Below are positions 16,914-25,560 of a stretch of 64,000 nt of DNA, one piece after another. The DNA comes from Mucilaginibacter aquaedulcis. Its GTDB lineage: Bacteria; Bacteroidota; Bacteroidia; Sphingobacteriales; Sphingobacteriaceae. Under the pieces are notes generated by a model. The model saw nothing but the letters and a program-made list of their open reading frames with translations, did no database searches and was not told where the DNA came from. Where the stretch lies: contig NZ_JAUFPR010000004.1 of NCBI RefSeq assembly GCF_030409325.1, forward strand, positions 1,150,227 to 1,214,226. The letters are read 5' to 3'. Position 1 is the first letter of the stretch, and each line of letters opens with the position of its first letter. Position numbers and translations under genes: made by a program.

Positions 16914-18002
16914 GTGATCATTGCCATATCAATAACCCTCTTTTTTATCATCCTTCGTTTTTCGGTTACACTGTTTAATTTTATATCGAACCCTAAATTA
17001 CACCGGGTTGGTAAACAGTATACCGATAGGGTATCCATATTGATACCGGCCCGTAACGAGGCTGGTAATATCCTAACGCTGCTGCAATCTATTCATGAGC
17101 AGGAATATGAGAACTACGAAGTGATAGTGCTTGATGACGAATCGGCTGATGATACTTATGCTGTATGTTCGGCATTTGCTGCAAAACATTCGCGTTTTAA
17201 AGTTATAAAAGGTAGTAAACTACCAGATGGCTGGATAGGTAAAAATTACGCCTGTCACCAATTGGCCCAACAGGCCGATGGCAAATATTTGCTGTTTCTG
17301 GATGCCGATGAGGAGGTAAAACAGGGTTTAATAAACAGCGCGGTGCACCGGATGCATCTGCACCAGCTGGGCTTGTTGAGCTTGTTTACCAATCAGCTAA
17401 TGAAAACCCCGGGAGAGTGGGCTGTTGTGCCGCTCATGCATTTTATATTGCTTAATCTGCTGCCCTTACGATTAATATACCTCGTAAAAAATGCATCGGT
17501 TGCAGCAGCAAGTGGGCAATTCATGATGTTTGACGCTGCTGTTTATCATAAAAATCAATGGCATAAAGCAGTAAGAAGTAAAGTGGTTGAGGATGTGGAG
17601 ATCATGCGACTGGTAAAGGCAGAAGCTTATAACGGCGAGGCATTACTGGCTAATGGTATGATCAGTTGTCGCATGTATAGAAGCCATAATGAAGCCATTG
17701 CCGGTTTTAGTAAAAACTTTTTGGCGGCTTTTAATTACAGTATTATTGGTTTTCTGGTTTACATAGTGATCATTATAGGCGGCCCTATGATCGTGATCAT
17801 GACACTGAACCTTCCGCTGTTATTTTTTATGTTTGGATTGATCATCCTTACACGTGTCATGATTTCGCTCCTTTCTGACCAAAGCCCTGTAAAAAATATT
17901 ATCCTGCATCCTTTGCAAATGCTGAATATGCTGATTATTGCGGTTACCTCTATACAGCGCTACTTAACTAAAACTACCGTATGGAAAGGGCGCAAAATTT
18001 GA
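16914..18002 (+). CDS. Glycosyltransferase family 2, CruG/CrtQ-like
   Basis: The 362-residue membrane enzyme starts at GTG 16914 with one N-terminal membrane segment. A GT2 catalytic domain follows: VSILIPARNEAGN near residue 42, VLDDESADDT, the DxD-type FLDADEEV near 125, and a VEDVEIMRLVK block near 222. Two or three C-terminal membrane segments end it (about 280-345). The gene overlaps the CruF-type gene by 22 bases. GT2 enzymes next to CruF (CruG) or in staphyloxanthin loci (CrtQ) add a sugar to a carotenoid hydroxyl or carboxyl. I infer the same acceptor class here. Confidence 0.83.
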   Translation: MIIAISITLFFIILRFSVTLFNFISNPKLHRVGKQYTDRVSILIPARNEAGNILTLLQSIHEQEYENYEVIVLDDESADDTYAVCSAFAAKHSRFKVIKGSKLPDGWIGKNYACHQLAQQADGKYLLFLDADEEVKQGLINSAVHRMHLHQLGLLSLFTNQLMKTPGEWAVVPLMHFILLNLLPLRLIYLVKNASVAAASGQFMMFDAAVYHKNQWHKAVRSKVVEDVEIMRLVKAEAYNGEALLANGMISCRMYRSHNEAIAGFSKNFLAAFNYSIIGFLVYIVIIIGGPMIVIMTLNLPLLFFMFGLIILTRVMISLLSDQSPVKNIILHPLQMLNMLIIAVTSIQRYLTKTTVWKGRKI

Positions 18003-18655
18003 AAGCATTAATGCGTTACGCGCAAACCCCTAAGGAGCGGGTAGCTGTGATCATTGTAATACTATTTCACATGGTTGGGCTTATCGGTTTCATAGTGCCG
18101 CCGTTTGATTCTATTTTTTTAGATATAGTTCCCTGGCATTTATTGCTCATGATGGGTGTGATACTGTTTAGTCACAGCGAGTTAAATGGCAAGTTTTTGT
18201 TATTTGCCATAATAATATTTGTCATTGGCTTCGGGGCTGAATTTATCGGGGTACACACAGGTTGGTTGTTCGGCAATTATTCCTATGGTGAAACACTGGG
18301 TGTAAAATGGTTTAATATCCCTTTAATGATTGGCGTAAATTGGTTTTTGCTTATTTATTCAACCGGGGTGAGTATGCGGCGCAGCCGAATAAGGAATAGT
18401 TTTATCAGGATAATAATAGGTGCCCTGATACTGCTTGTGCTTGATATGCTTATAGAGCCTATTGCTATTCATTTTGATTACTGGCACTGGGCCGGCAATG
18501 GGATTCCTGTTAAAAACTATGTTTGCTGGTTTCTGCTAAGTGCTGTTCTCCTTTTTATTTTTGAGCAGTTTAAATTTAAGCAGCAAGGTATAGTGGCGCC
18601 TGTGTTGTTAATTATGCAGTTTGTGTTTTTTATGGGATTGGGGATATTTAATTAG
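17981..18655 (+). CDS. CruF-type carotenoid 1',2'-hydratase family membrane protein
   Basis: The 224-residue protein has about seven hydrophobic segments and the conserved polar motifs of the carotenoid biosynthesis (CruF) family: EFIGVHTGWLFGNYSYGETLG around residue 80, then MLIEPIAIHFDYWHW near 150. CruF hydrates the psi end of gamma-carotene to give a tertiary 1'-hydroxyl, the group later glycosylated. The start at 17981 lies inside the GT2 gene; an alternative ATG is at 18011. The tight overlap with GT2 matches the known CruF-CruG pairing and supports glycosylation of the hydroxyl it creates. Confidence 0.85.
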   Translation: MERAQNLKALMRYAQTPKERVAVIIVILFHMVGLIGFIVPPFDSIFLDIVPWHLLLMMGVILFSHSELNGKFLLFAIIIFVIGFGAEFIGVHTGWLFGNYSYGETLGVKWFNIPLMIGVNWFLLIYSTGVSMRRSRIRNSFIRIIIGALILLVLDMLIEPIAIHFDYWHWAGNGIPVKNYVCWFLLSAVLLFIFEQFKFKQQGIVAPVLLIMQFVFFMGLGIFN

Positions 18656-18715
18656 GACTTGAAGACTCCTTATTAAAATTCACACAATGATTACTATCAA
18701 CCGTTATTTTTGCTG

Positions 18716-18723
18716 TAAATTTG
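18716..18723 (+). promoter_or_regulatory. Bacteroidota-type -7 element for ispH
   Basis: TAAATTTG matches TAnnTTTG, 8 bases before the ATG at 18731. A second match, TATTTTTG, is at 18705-18712. No clear -33 element is visible. Confidence 0.45.
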
Positions 18724-18730
18724 TAACGCA

Positions 18731-19582
18731 ATGGGAGAGTATCAGTTAAAAGTTACTATTGATCAGGATTCGGGCTTTTGCTTTGGCGTAGTATACGCCA
18801 TTGATATGGCCGAAGAGATATTGGCCGAAGAAGGTTATTTGTATTGCCTTGGCGATATAGTTCACAATGATGAGGAAGTAGAGCGTTTAAAGGCCCTTGG
18901 TTTACGCATCATTGAACATGCCGAACTGAAAAATTTAAACAACGAAAAAGTACTTATCCGTGCCCATGGCGAGGCTCCCGAAACTTACCGTGTAGCCTTA
19001 GAAAATAACATTACACTTATTGATGCATCGTGCCCTGTGGTTTTAAAACTGCAGAACAGGATAAAAACATCCTATGATGCCAATGAAAAGATCCTGATAT
19101 TCGGGAAGCATGGCCACGCCGAAGTAATCGGTTTGCAGGGACAAACCAATGACGAAGCTCTGGTTTTTCAGGACATTGCTGAACTGGACAATGTAGAGCT
19201 GCCGCAAAATATTACGCTATATACTCAAACTACCAAAAGTATGGAGAAGTTTTACGGTATAAAAGACGAGCTTATTGCCCGCGGCTATAACCTGAAAGCT
19301 AATGATACCATTTGTCGCCAGGTATCAAACCGTGATAAAGACTTGCCTAAGTTTGTGAGCCGGTTTGATAAAATTGTGTTTGTATCGGGGCGTAAATCAT
19401 CAAACGGAAAAGTGTTGTTTGAGGTATGCCGCAAGCACAATCCTAATACTTATTTCATATCCTCATCAAGCGAACTGGATAAAAACATGTTTTCAGCAAA
19501 TGATACCATCGGCATAGCCGGTGCTACATCTACCCCAATGTGGCTGATGCAGGAGGTAAAATCCGAGCTGGAAAAATTTTAA
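18731..19582 (+). CDS. ispH: 4-hydroxy-3-methylbut-2-enyl diphosphate reductase
   Basis: The 283-residue Fe-S enzyme catalyses the last step of the MEP pathway, giving isopentenyl and dimethylallyl diphosphate. The three cluster cysteines are visible in GFCFGV (Cys17), IDASCPVV and NDTICRQ, with the active-site stretch AHGEAP and the C-terminal GATSTP. Length is normal. The position between carotenoid genes fits its role as precursor supplier. An 8-base hairpin (TAACAGCA / TGCTGTTA) follows the coding end directly, before crtW. Confidence 0.95.
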   Translation: MGEYQLKVTIDQDSGFCFGVVYAIDMAEEILAEEGYLYCLGDIVHNDEEVERLKALGLRIIEHAELKNLNNEKVLIRAHGEAPETYRVALENNITLIDASCPVVLKLQNRIKTSYDANEKILIFGKHGHAEVIGLQGQTNDEALVFQDIAELDNVELPQNITLYTQTTKSMEKFYGIKDELIARGYNLKANDTICRQVSNRDKDLPKFVSRFDKIVFVSGRKSSNGKVLFEVCRKHNPNTYFISSSSELDKNMFSANDTIGIAGATSTPMWLMQEVKSELEKF

Positions 19583-19612
19583 CAGCACGCTTTTTGCTGT
19601 TATATCAATTAC

Positions 19613-20326
19613 ATGCAAAAAAGCCAATCAAATACAGGTTTATGGATTGCCCTGCTGGTAATAGGTTGTTGGGCAACGTCCATCATATTATTGATGCAAT
19701 GGCAATTTAGCTTTGCTAATCCTCTGGTTTATCTTTTTATTTTAGTGCAGATGCATTTATATACAGGTTTGTTTATAACTGCTCATGATGCAATGCACGG
19801 TACGGTATCTCCAAACCGAGGAATAAATAACTTTATTGGCTATCTCTGCACATTTTTATACGCCTCGTTCTGGTATCCGCAGTTGTATACCAAACATCAT
19901 AAACATCATAGCCAGGTGCATACCAGTGAAGATCCCGATTATCATCAGGGTGGCTTCTGGAGCTGGTATATAAGGTTTATCCGCAATTACCTTTCACTAT
20001 GGCAAATTGTGGTAATGGCTATATTATTCAATATTTTAAAACTTTGGATTCCGCAGCAAAACCTGATCATGTTTTGGGTGGTGCCGTCACTGATCAGTAC
20101 ACTTCAGCTGTTTTACTTTGGTACCTATCAACCTCACAAAGGTGAGCATGATAATTCTTATTTCGCCCGGAGTCAGCCTAAAAACCATGTGTTAGCTTTT
20201 TTTAGCTGTTATTTTTTTGGATATCACTATGAACATCATGATTCGCCGGGTACTCCCTGGTGGAAATTGTGGAAAGCCCCCCGGCCCCCTAAAGGGGGAG
20301 TTGCTACGCATATTAGCAATCATTAG
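19613..20326 (+). CDS. crtW: CrtW-type carotenoid 4-ketolase (membrane diiron fatty-acid-desaturase fold)
   Basis: The 237-residue membrane protein has the three histidine clusters of CrtW-type ketolases: HDAMHG, HHKHH with a following DPDYH, and HYEHHDSPGTPWWKLWKA near the end, plus FYFGTYQPHKG. It would introduce a keto group at C4 of a beta-ionone ring. The last residues (after PWWKLWKA, reading PRPPKGGVATHISNH) are encoded by a hairpin repeat at 20276-20302, so the tail is probably a chance extension into repeat DNA. It follows ispH by 30 bases and is likely co-transcribed. A beta-carotene hydroxylase is less likely because of the CrtW-specific third box. Confidence 0.86.
   Translation: MQKSQSNTGLWIALLVIGCWATSIILLMQWQFSFANPLVYLFILVQMHLYTGLFITAHDAMHGTVSPNRGINNFIGYLCTFLYASFWYPQLYTKHHKHHSQVHTSEDPDYHQGGFWSWYIRFIRNYLSLWQIVVMAILFNILKLWIPQQNLIMFWVVPSLISTLQLFYFGTYQPHKGEHDNSYFARSQPKNHVLAFFSCYFFGYHYEHHDSPGTPWWKLWKAPRPPKGGVATHISNH
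20276..20302. repeat. GCCCCC...CCCCCTAAAGGGGGAG hairpin repeat at the 3' end of crtW
   Basis: A CCCCCT/AGGGGG palindrome preceded by GCCCCCC. It matches the copy at 62108-62133 almost base for base. Here it is translated as the end of CrtW. Confidence 0.75.
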
Positions 20327-20371
20327 TTTGTAAATTGTTCTTTAATTAAAAGGTTAAGGGCTTTTATTTTA

Positions 20372-20379
20372 TATTTTTG
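20372..20379 (+). promoter_or_regulatory. Possible -7 element for hemH
   Basis: TATTTTTG matches TAnnTTTG and lies 12 bases before the ATG at 20392. The -33 region is not convincing. Confidence 0.45.
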
Positions 20380-20391
20380 CACCTGAATATT

Positions 20392-21423
20392 ATGGGTAAA
20401 AAAGCAGTTTTATTGGTGAATTTAGGTACACCAGACAGCCCTTCAACGGCAGATGTACGTACCTATCTGAATGAATTTTTAATGGACCCGCGGGTAATTG
20501 ACATCAACCCAATATCCCGGGCGCTTTTGGTAAGAGGTATTATTACCCCTTTCAGGGCTCCAAAATCAGCTAAATTATATCAGGCTATTTGGGATAAAGA
20601 AACAGGTTCTCCATTAATGCATTATAGCCTTTTACAGCAAAAAGCTTTACAACAACGCCTCGGCAATGAGTATATTGTTGAGTTGGCTATGCGATACCAA
20701 AACCCATCAATTGAGTCGGCCCTGAACAGGCTTAAAGCAGCTTTGGTTGATGATATACAGGTGATCGCATTGTTCCCTCAATACGCATCGGCCAGTACAG
20801 GCTCTGTTTATGATAAAGTGATGGAGTTGTTATTAAAATGGCCTACAAAACCCACAATTTCGTTTGTTAATTCATTTCACGATAATGAGGGCATGATAGC
20901 CACATTTGCCGATAATGCATTAAAGTACAAACCCGAAACGTACGATCACATATTATTCAGTTTTCACGGTTTGCCACAAAGGCAACTGATTAAAGCCGAT
21001 CATACCCAACAACATTGCTTAAAAAGTGCTGATTGCTGCCAGACTTTAACAGATGTCAATAAATTCTGCTATTCAGCACAATCGCACCATACGGCTCAGC
21101 TGATAGCCCAAAAACTGAATATTCCCAAAGAAAAATATACCATTTGCTTTCAATCTCGCCTGGGTAACGACCCTTGGGTACAGCCTTACACCAGCGAAAT
21201 TGTAGCCAAATTGGCCAAAGAAGGTAAGAAAAGCCTGCTGGTATTTTGCCCTGCATTTGTGGCAGACTGCCTGGAAACTGTTTACGAGGTTACCACCGAA
21301 TATGGCGATGAGTTTAAAGCCTTAGGTGGCGAAAAGGTTCAGCTGGTAGAAAGCCTGAATGATTCGCCTATATGGATTGATGCTCTGGAGAAAATGGTTA
21401 GGGAAAACCATGTAGCAGCGTAA
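20392..21423 (+). CDS. hemH: Ferrochelatase
   Basis: The 343-residue enzyme inserts ferrous iron into protoporphyrin IX, the final step of protoheme synthesis. It starts with VLLVNLGTPDSP, has ALFPQYAS, the catalytic SFHGLPQR with its histidine, and the late FCPAFVADCLET block including the invariant FxxDxxET glutamate. I choose ATG 20392 over a TTG 15 bases upstream that would overlap the likely promoter. It is followed directly by a dispersed palindromic repeat. Confidence 0.95.
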   Translation: MGKKAVLLVNLGTPDSPSTADVRTYLNEFLMDPRVIDINPISRALLVRGIITPFRAPKSAKLYQAIWDKETGSPLMHYSLLQQKALQQRLGNEYIVELAMRYQNPSIESALNRLKAALVDDIQVIALFPQYASASTGSVYDKVMELLLKWPTKPTISFVNSFHDNEGMIATFADNALKYKPETYDHILFSFHGLPQRQLIKADHTQQHCLKSADCCQTLTDVNKFCYSAQSHHTAQLIAQKLNIPKEKYTICFQSRLGNDPWVQPYTSEIVAKLAKEGKKSLLVFCPAFVADCLETVYEVTTEYGDEFKALGGEKVQLVESLNDSPIWIDALEKMVRENHVAA

Positions 21424-21432
21424 ATTATAGTT

Positions 21433-21503
21433 TGTCATTGCGAGGAACGAAGCAATCGCAAACTATGCACATTCGCGATTGCTTCGCTCCGCTCGCAATG
21501 ACA
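21433..21503. repeat. TGTCATTGCGAG...GAAGCAATCGC palindromic repeat
   Basis: The left arm 21433-21459 and right arm 21475-21503 are near-perfect reverse complements (CATTGCGAG..., then ...CTCGCAATG). A second full copy is at 31029-31120 and a half copy at 29602-29628. It lies between convergent hemH and pepP and may also serve as a terminator. Confidence 0.8.
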
Positions 21504-21514
21504 GGAGAATTATA

Positions 21515-22915
21515 TCACCCTTTCAAAGCCTCTATTTCCTTTAATGTTTTAGGTAAATATTTTCCTAACAAATGACTGCCGGTTTCGGTAATCAGGAAGT
21601 TGTCCTCAATGCGGATACCACCAAAATCGCGATAGGTTTCCAGCACATCATAGTTGATAAAATCAGCATATTTCTTTTCAGCCTTCCATCGGTCTATCAG
21701 TTCAGGGATAATGTAAATGCCAGGCTCAACAGTTAATACATAACCTGCTTCCAGTTCGCGGCCCAGGCGCAGCGATTTTAACCCAAATATAGTTTCTTTT
21801 TTCAGCGTATCGGTATAGCCAACATATTGTTCGCCCAGGTCTTCCATATCGTGGGTATCCATACCCAGCATATGGCCTAATCCGCATTGAAAAAACATGG
21901 TGTGTGCACCTGCAGCAACAGCTTCGGCAGCATCGCCTTTCATGAGGTTAACCTGGGTTAGCCCTTCCACCAGTTTCTGGCAGGCGGCTAAGTGAATGTC
22001 TTTGTATCTTACACCTGGTTTCAACATGCTGATGGCATGATCCATAGAGGTTAATACCACCTCATATAATTCTTTTTGACGATTGGTAAAGCTTCGCCCT
22101 ACAGGGAAAGTACGGGTAAGGTCGCCGCCGTAATGCATGTCATTTTCGGCACCGATGTCGCTCAGTACCATGTTACCATCCTGCAGGGTGTTGCCGTAAT
22201 AGTGAGTATGCAATGTTTGGCCATGAGTAGTGATAATAGCGCCGTAGCCTAAGCGGCCATTGGCAGCCAAGGCAATTTCATTGGCTTTTGCCACCAGTTC
22301 AAACTCTTTTATACCCGGGCGGGTGGCTTTAATTACAGCCAGCTGCATATCGATACTAATGTCAACCGCTTTTTCCATCTCCTGGATCTCCAAAGGCGTT
22401 TTGATCACTCGCTGTGCGATAACCGTCTTGATCAGTTTCAAAGAAACATGATCCTGAACATCCTGTAAGCTCACATTAAACCAGTTAGCAAGTTTAATGC
22501 GGTTTTCCGGACGGTATGGAGGCAAAATATGAACCTTTCTGCCGGCTATAACTGCCTTATGCACATGATGAATGATCTGATCGTAAGGTTTGGTTTGGTT
22601 AACCCCAACCAGGGCCGCCATTTCACGAACAGTAGGCAAGGTGCCTGTCCAGATAATATCATCTATACTAAGTTCATTACCAAAAATAAATTCTTCGCCG
22701 GTTTCGGTATCAATAACGGCAGCAAGGTTTTGCACGTCGAGCCCGAAGTAGTACAAGAAACTGCTATCCTGCCTGAAAGGGTAGCAATTGTCTTTGTAGT
22801 TCATGCTGCTGTCTTCGTTGCCCAGCAACAGGATGATACCATCCGAGCCGATATTTTGCTTTAGCACCTGCCTGCGATCAGCGTAAACCTGCTTATCAAA
22901 AAGTTGAAGTTTCAT
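21515..22915 (-). CDS. pepP: Xaa-Pro aminopeptidase (aminopeptidase P family)
   Basis: The 466-residue M24 metallopeptidase removes N-terminal residues preceding proline. An N-terminal creatinase-like domain (to about residue 170) is followed by the pita-bread catalytic domain. Metal ligands are visible in LSDIGAENDMHYGGDLTRTFP (two aspartates), GLGHMLGMDTHD (histidine), LTVEPGIYI (glutamate) and GGIRIEDN (glutamate). I use ATG 22915; a GTG 21 bases upstream extends the frame but adds no family sequence. It starts 26 bases after the CrtD-type gene and may be co-transcribed with it. Confidence 0.92.
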   Translation of the reverse strand: MKLQLFDKQVYADRRQVLKQNIGSDGIILLLGNEDSSMNYKDNCYPFRQDSSFLYYFGLDVQNLAAVIDTETGEEFIFGNELSIDDIIWTGTLPTVREMAALVGVNQTKPYDQIIHHVHKAVIAGRKVHILPPYRPENRIKLANWFNVSLQDVQDHVSLKLIKTVIAQRVIKTPLEIQEMEKAVDISIDMQLAVIKATRPGIKEFELVAKANEIALAANGRLGYGAIITTHGQTLHTHYYGNTLQDGNMVLSDIGAENDMHYGGDLTRTFPVGRSFTNRQKELYEVVLTSMDHAISMLKPGVRYKDIHLAACQKLVEGLTQVNLMKGDAAEAVAAGAHTMFFQCGLGHMLGMDTHDMEDLGEQYVGYTDTLKKETIFGLKSLRLGRELEAGYVLTVEPGIYIIPELIDRWKAEKKYADFINYDVLETYRDFGGIRIEDNFLITETGSHLLGKYLPKTLKEIEALKG

Positions 22916-22940
22916 AGTCGTGTTTTTAAATAGCACTGTA

Positions 22941-24413
22941 CTACCCTATCCAATCGCTCACAATTTTTGCCGAAAGCAAGCAAAGGGGGATACCCCCGCC
23001 AGGGTGTACACTGCCGCCACAAAAATAGAGGTTTTTAATTTGAGAAGCCTTGTTGGCTTGTCTTAAAAATGCTGCGAATTGACTGTTTGAGCTGGTGCCG
23101 TAAAGCGAACCCTGGTAAGAGGAGGTTTTGCTTTCAATACTACGCGGGTCGAGGATGCTTTCGCAAACAATCAGCTGACTGATGTCTTCGCCGAGCAGGT
23201 GGTTCAACTTTTTTAATATGTTTTGCCTGGCTTCGGTTATCAGGCTATCCCAGTTTTGCCCGGTGTTGGCAGGTACATTGATCATGGTAAACCAATTCTC
23301 GCAGTCTTCGGGTGCATCGTCAGGTTTGTATTTTGAACTTATGTTGAGGTATACCGTTGGGTCATGATAAATATTTCCCTGCTTCCAGATATGGTCAAAT
23401 TCAGCCTTGTAATCTGCACTAAAGAAAATATTATGAAGGTTGAGCCTGTGGAATTGTTTTTTAATGCCCCAATAAAATATTAATGCCGAACTGCTGCGCT
23501 CCTGTTGCAGGATCTTTTTAGGGAATAGCTCAGGATGTTGTTTTAACAGTTTGTGATAAGTGAACCAAACATCCATGTTGGATACGATCAGATCACCCTG
23601 AATAATTTGATTATTCACCTTGATACCTTTCGCTAATGATCCTTCTAAAATTATTTCCTCAACCAACGAATTATAATAGAATACAACACCCAATTCCTCT
23701 GCCAGCGTTACCAGGCTGTTAATAATACTGTACATGCCACCTTCAGGAAAATAAGCACCATAATGCTGCTCCAGATGAGGTATCACATTGAGTGTAGCCG
23801 GAGCCTTATAAGGGTTTGATCCATTATAGGTGGCGTAGCGGTCATAAAACTGCACCATGCGGGTATCCTTAAAAAAGCCTCGATTGGCTTTATGCATGCT
23901 GCGGAACGCATCTATCTGCGGGAACAGGAATATGGATTTCACCGCATCCCAATTCAAATATGTTTTTAGGCGATGCAATGATCGTTCTAAAAAAACATGG
24001 TTGGTGATGCTGTAAATATTGCTGCTGTTGTTCAGGTATTTTTCTACAAAATCTGTCGGTTCGCCGGTTTGTTTATGAACTTCTGCTGCAAATTTATCGG
24101 TATCTGCATAAGCTGTAAGATGTGTGCCATCTGCATAAAAGTATTTACAAACCACATCCAGCTTTTGGTATCTGAAAAAATCGATAGGGTTTTTACCGGC
24201 CATGGTAAACAGCTCATCAACATATTGAGGCATGGTGAAAAGACTTGGGCCGGCATCAAACCTGAAACCCTCCTGTTCAAACTGGCTAAGTTTACCACCC
24301 GGGTAATTGTTTGCCTCAAAAATCTCAACCTGATAGCCTTTTGCAGCCAAACGAATAGCCGAAGCAATTCCGGCAATCCCGGCACCTATGATCAATACTT
24401 TTTTTGAGGGCAT
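22941..24413 (-). CDS. crtD: CrtI-family carotenoid desaturase, probably 1-hydroxycarotenoid 3,4-desaturase (CrtD)
   Basis: The 490-residue flavoprotein has the FAD-binding IIGAGIAGIASAIRLA (residues 7-22), EANNYPGGK, FDAGPSLFTMP, the mid-protein RYATYNGSNPYKAPATLN, and the C-terminal YFCGGSVHPGGGIPLCLLSAK signature. The family covers phytoene desaturases (CrtI) and CrtD. The mid-protein stretch and the presence of a CruF-type hydratase nearby favour CrtD, which introduces a 3',4' double bond after hydration. No crtB, crtI or crtY is in the window, so CrtI remains possible. Confidence 0.78.
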   Translation of the reverse strand: MPSKKVLIIGAGIAGIASAIRLAAKGYQVEIFEANNYPGGKLSQFEQEGFRFDAGPSLFTMPQYVDELFTMAGKNPIDFFRYQKLDVVCKYFYADGTHLTAYADTDKFAAEVHKQTGEPTDFVEKYLNNSSNIYSITNHVFLERSLHRLKTYLNWDAVKSIFLFPQIDAFRSMHKANRGFFKDTRMVQFYDRYATYNGSNPYKAPATLNVIPHLEQHYGAYFPEGGMYSIINSLVTLAEELGVVFYYNSLVEEIILEGSLAKGIKVNNQIIQGDLIVSNMDVWFTYHKLLKQHPELFPKKILQQERSSSALIFYWGIKKQFHRLNLHNIFFSADYKAEFDHIWKQGNIYHDPTVYLNISSKYKPDDAPEDCENWFTMINVPANTGQNWDSLITEARQNILKKLNHLLGEDISQLIVCESILDPRSIESKTSSYQGSLYGTSSNSQFAAFLRQANKASQIKNLYFCGGSVHPGGGIPLCLLSAKIVSDWIG

Positions 24414-24648
24414 GGGGTAAAGATAAAACCTGTAGCAATAAAAAGGGCAGAACCGCTAACGATTCTACCCCCAGTTAGGTTATTGTACTGAATTTGCCTT
24501 TTGAGTTAAATTAAACAGGCTTCACAGCGTGTTTGATAGCAAACTCTGTATAATAAGCATGATAAAATTACAGGCAGGATAGCTATATGGTTTTGACTAT
24601 TTGAAATTAGGTGGTTAAATAGCTGATTTACAAATTACTGTATTTAGG

Positions 24649-25551
24649 TTATTTCCCTTCAATATGCTGCAATGCGAAATTGATAAAGTTGCTCGTAAGT
24701 CCATAATCCTCGGTTCCTTTGCGGCGTATAAAAAAGAAATCACGGGTGATTTTTAGTCCTTCAACAGGTACTTCAATCAGATCGCCATCGGCAAGTTGGC
24801 GAATGATGGATGGACGCGGCATAAAGCCCAGGCACTGATCGGCCAGGATAAAATTTTTCAAAGCCTCGGTACCACCCAGCCTGATCTTTACCGACAGATC
24901 TGCCGGCTTAATGTGCAGGGCCGATAATGATTTTAATACCGCGTTTAACGTACCTGAACCGCGTTCACGAACGGCAAGGGGTGTTTTTATCAACTGCTTT
25001 AAGGTAAGTGATTTACCCGCCAGCGGACTTTTAGCCGAGCATACCGGTATCACCTCATCGCTCATAAAGGGTTTGTAGGATACGGTGGTTAATTTATTAT
25101 CAACCTCAATAATGCCAATATCAACCTCATGATTAAGCAGAGCGTTAAGGATATACTCGGAGTTTCGGTTTACCAGCTGCACATCTACATTGGCGTATTC
25201 ACGCTGAAAACCGGATAATATAGATGGTAAAATATATAATGCAATAGTAGTACTGGCGCCCAAACGCAAATGCCCGGCAGCTTGCGACAGGTTACTCAGA
25301 ACAGAAAGATCATACTCTATCTTGCGTTCAATTTCGGTAGCCTGCTGCAGGTACTCGTTCAGTTTGTTGCCCGCTTCAGTAAGCAGAATACTGTTGCCTT
25401 TACGTTCAAATAAAGGTACTTTGTATTGATCTTCCAGTGCTTTAACGTGTTTGCTGATAGCGGGTTGTGTTACAAATAACACTTGTGCTGCCTTGCTAAA
25501 GCTAAGGTTAGCGGCAACTTCCATAAAAACACGGTGAGCAAAGGATATCAT
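24649..25551 (-). CDS. LysR-family transcriptional regulator
   Basis: The 300-residue protein has the LysR N-terminal winged helix-turn-helix (residues 1-60, LSFSKAAQVLFVTQPAISKHVKALE) and a two-lobed effector domain starting around residue 90. The first residues and the GSGTLNAV region resemble CysB/CbbR-type members; the effector is unknown. It follows a secreted-protein gene by 9 bases on the same strand, so it may be cotranscribed. Unlike many LysR genes it has no divergent target at its start. Confidence 0.9.
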   Translation of the reverse strand: MISFAHRVFMEVAANLSFSKAAQVLFVTQPAISKHVKALEDQYKVPLFERKGNSILLTEAGNKLNEYLQQATEIERKIEYDLSVLSNLSQAAGHLRLGASTTIALYILPSILSGFQREYANVDVQLVNRNSEYILNALLNHEVDIGIIEVDNKLTTVSYKPFMSDEVIPVCSAKSPLAGKSLTLKQLIKTPLAVRERGSGTLNAVLKSLSALHIKPADLSVKIRLGGTEALKNFILADQCLGFMPRPSIIRQLADGDLIEVPVEGLKITRDFFFIRRKGTEDYGLTSNFINFALQHIEGK

Positions 25552-25560
25552 TAGGCTAAG

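Noticed and set aside
20377..20391. Upstream TTG start for hemH
   Set aside because: It would overlap the likely -7 element and adds residues not found in ferrochelatases; ATG 20392 begins the conserved VLLVNLGTPDSP region.
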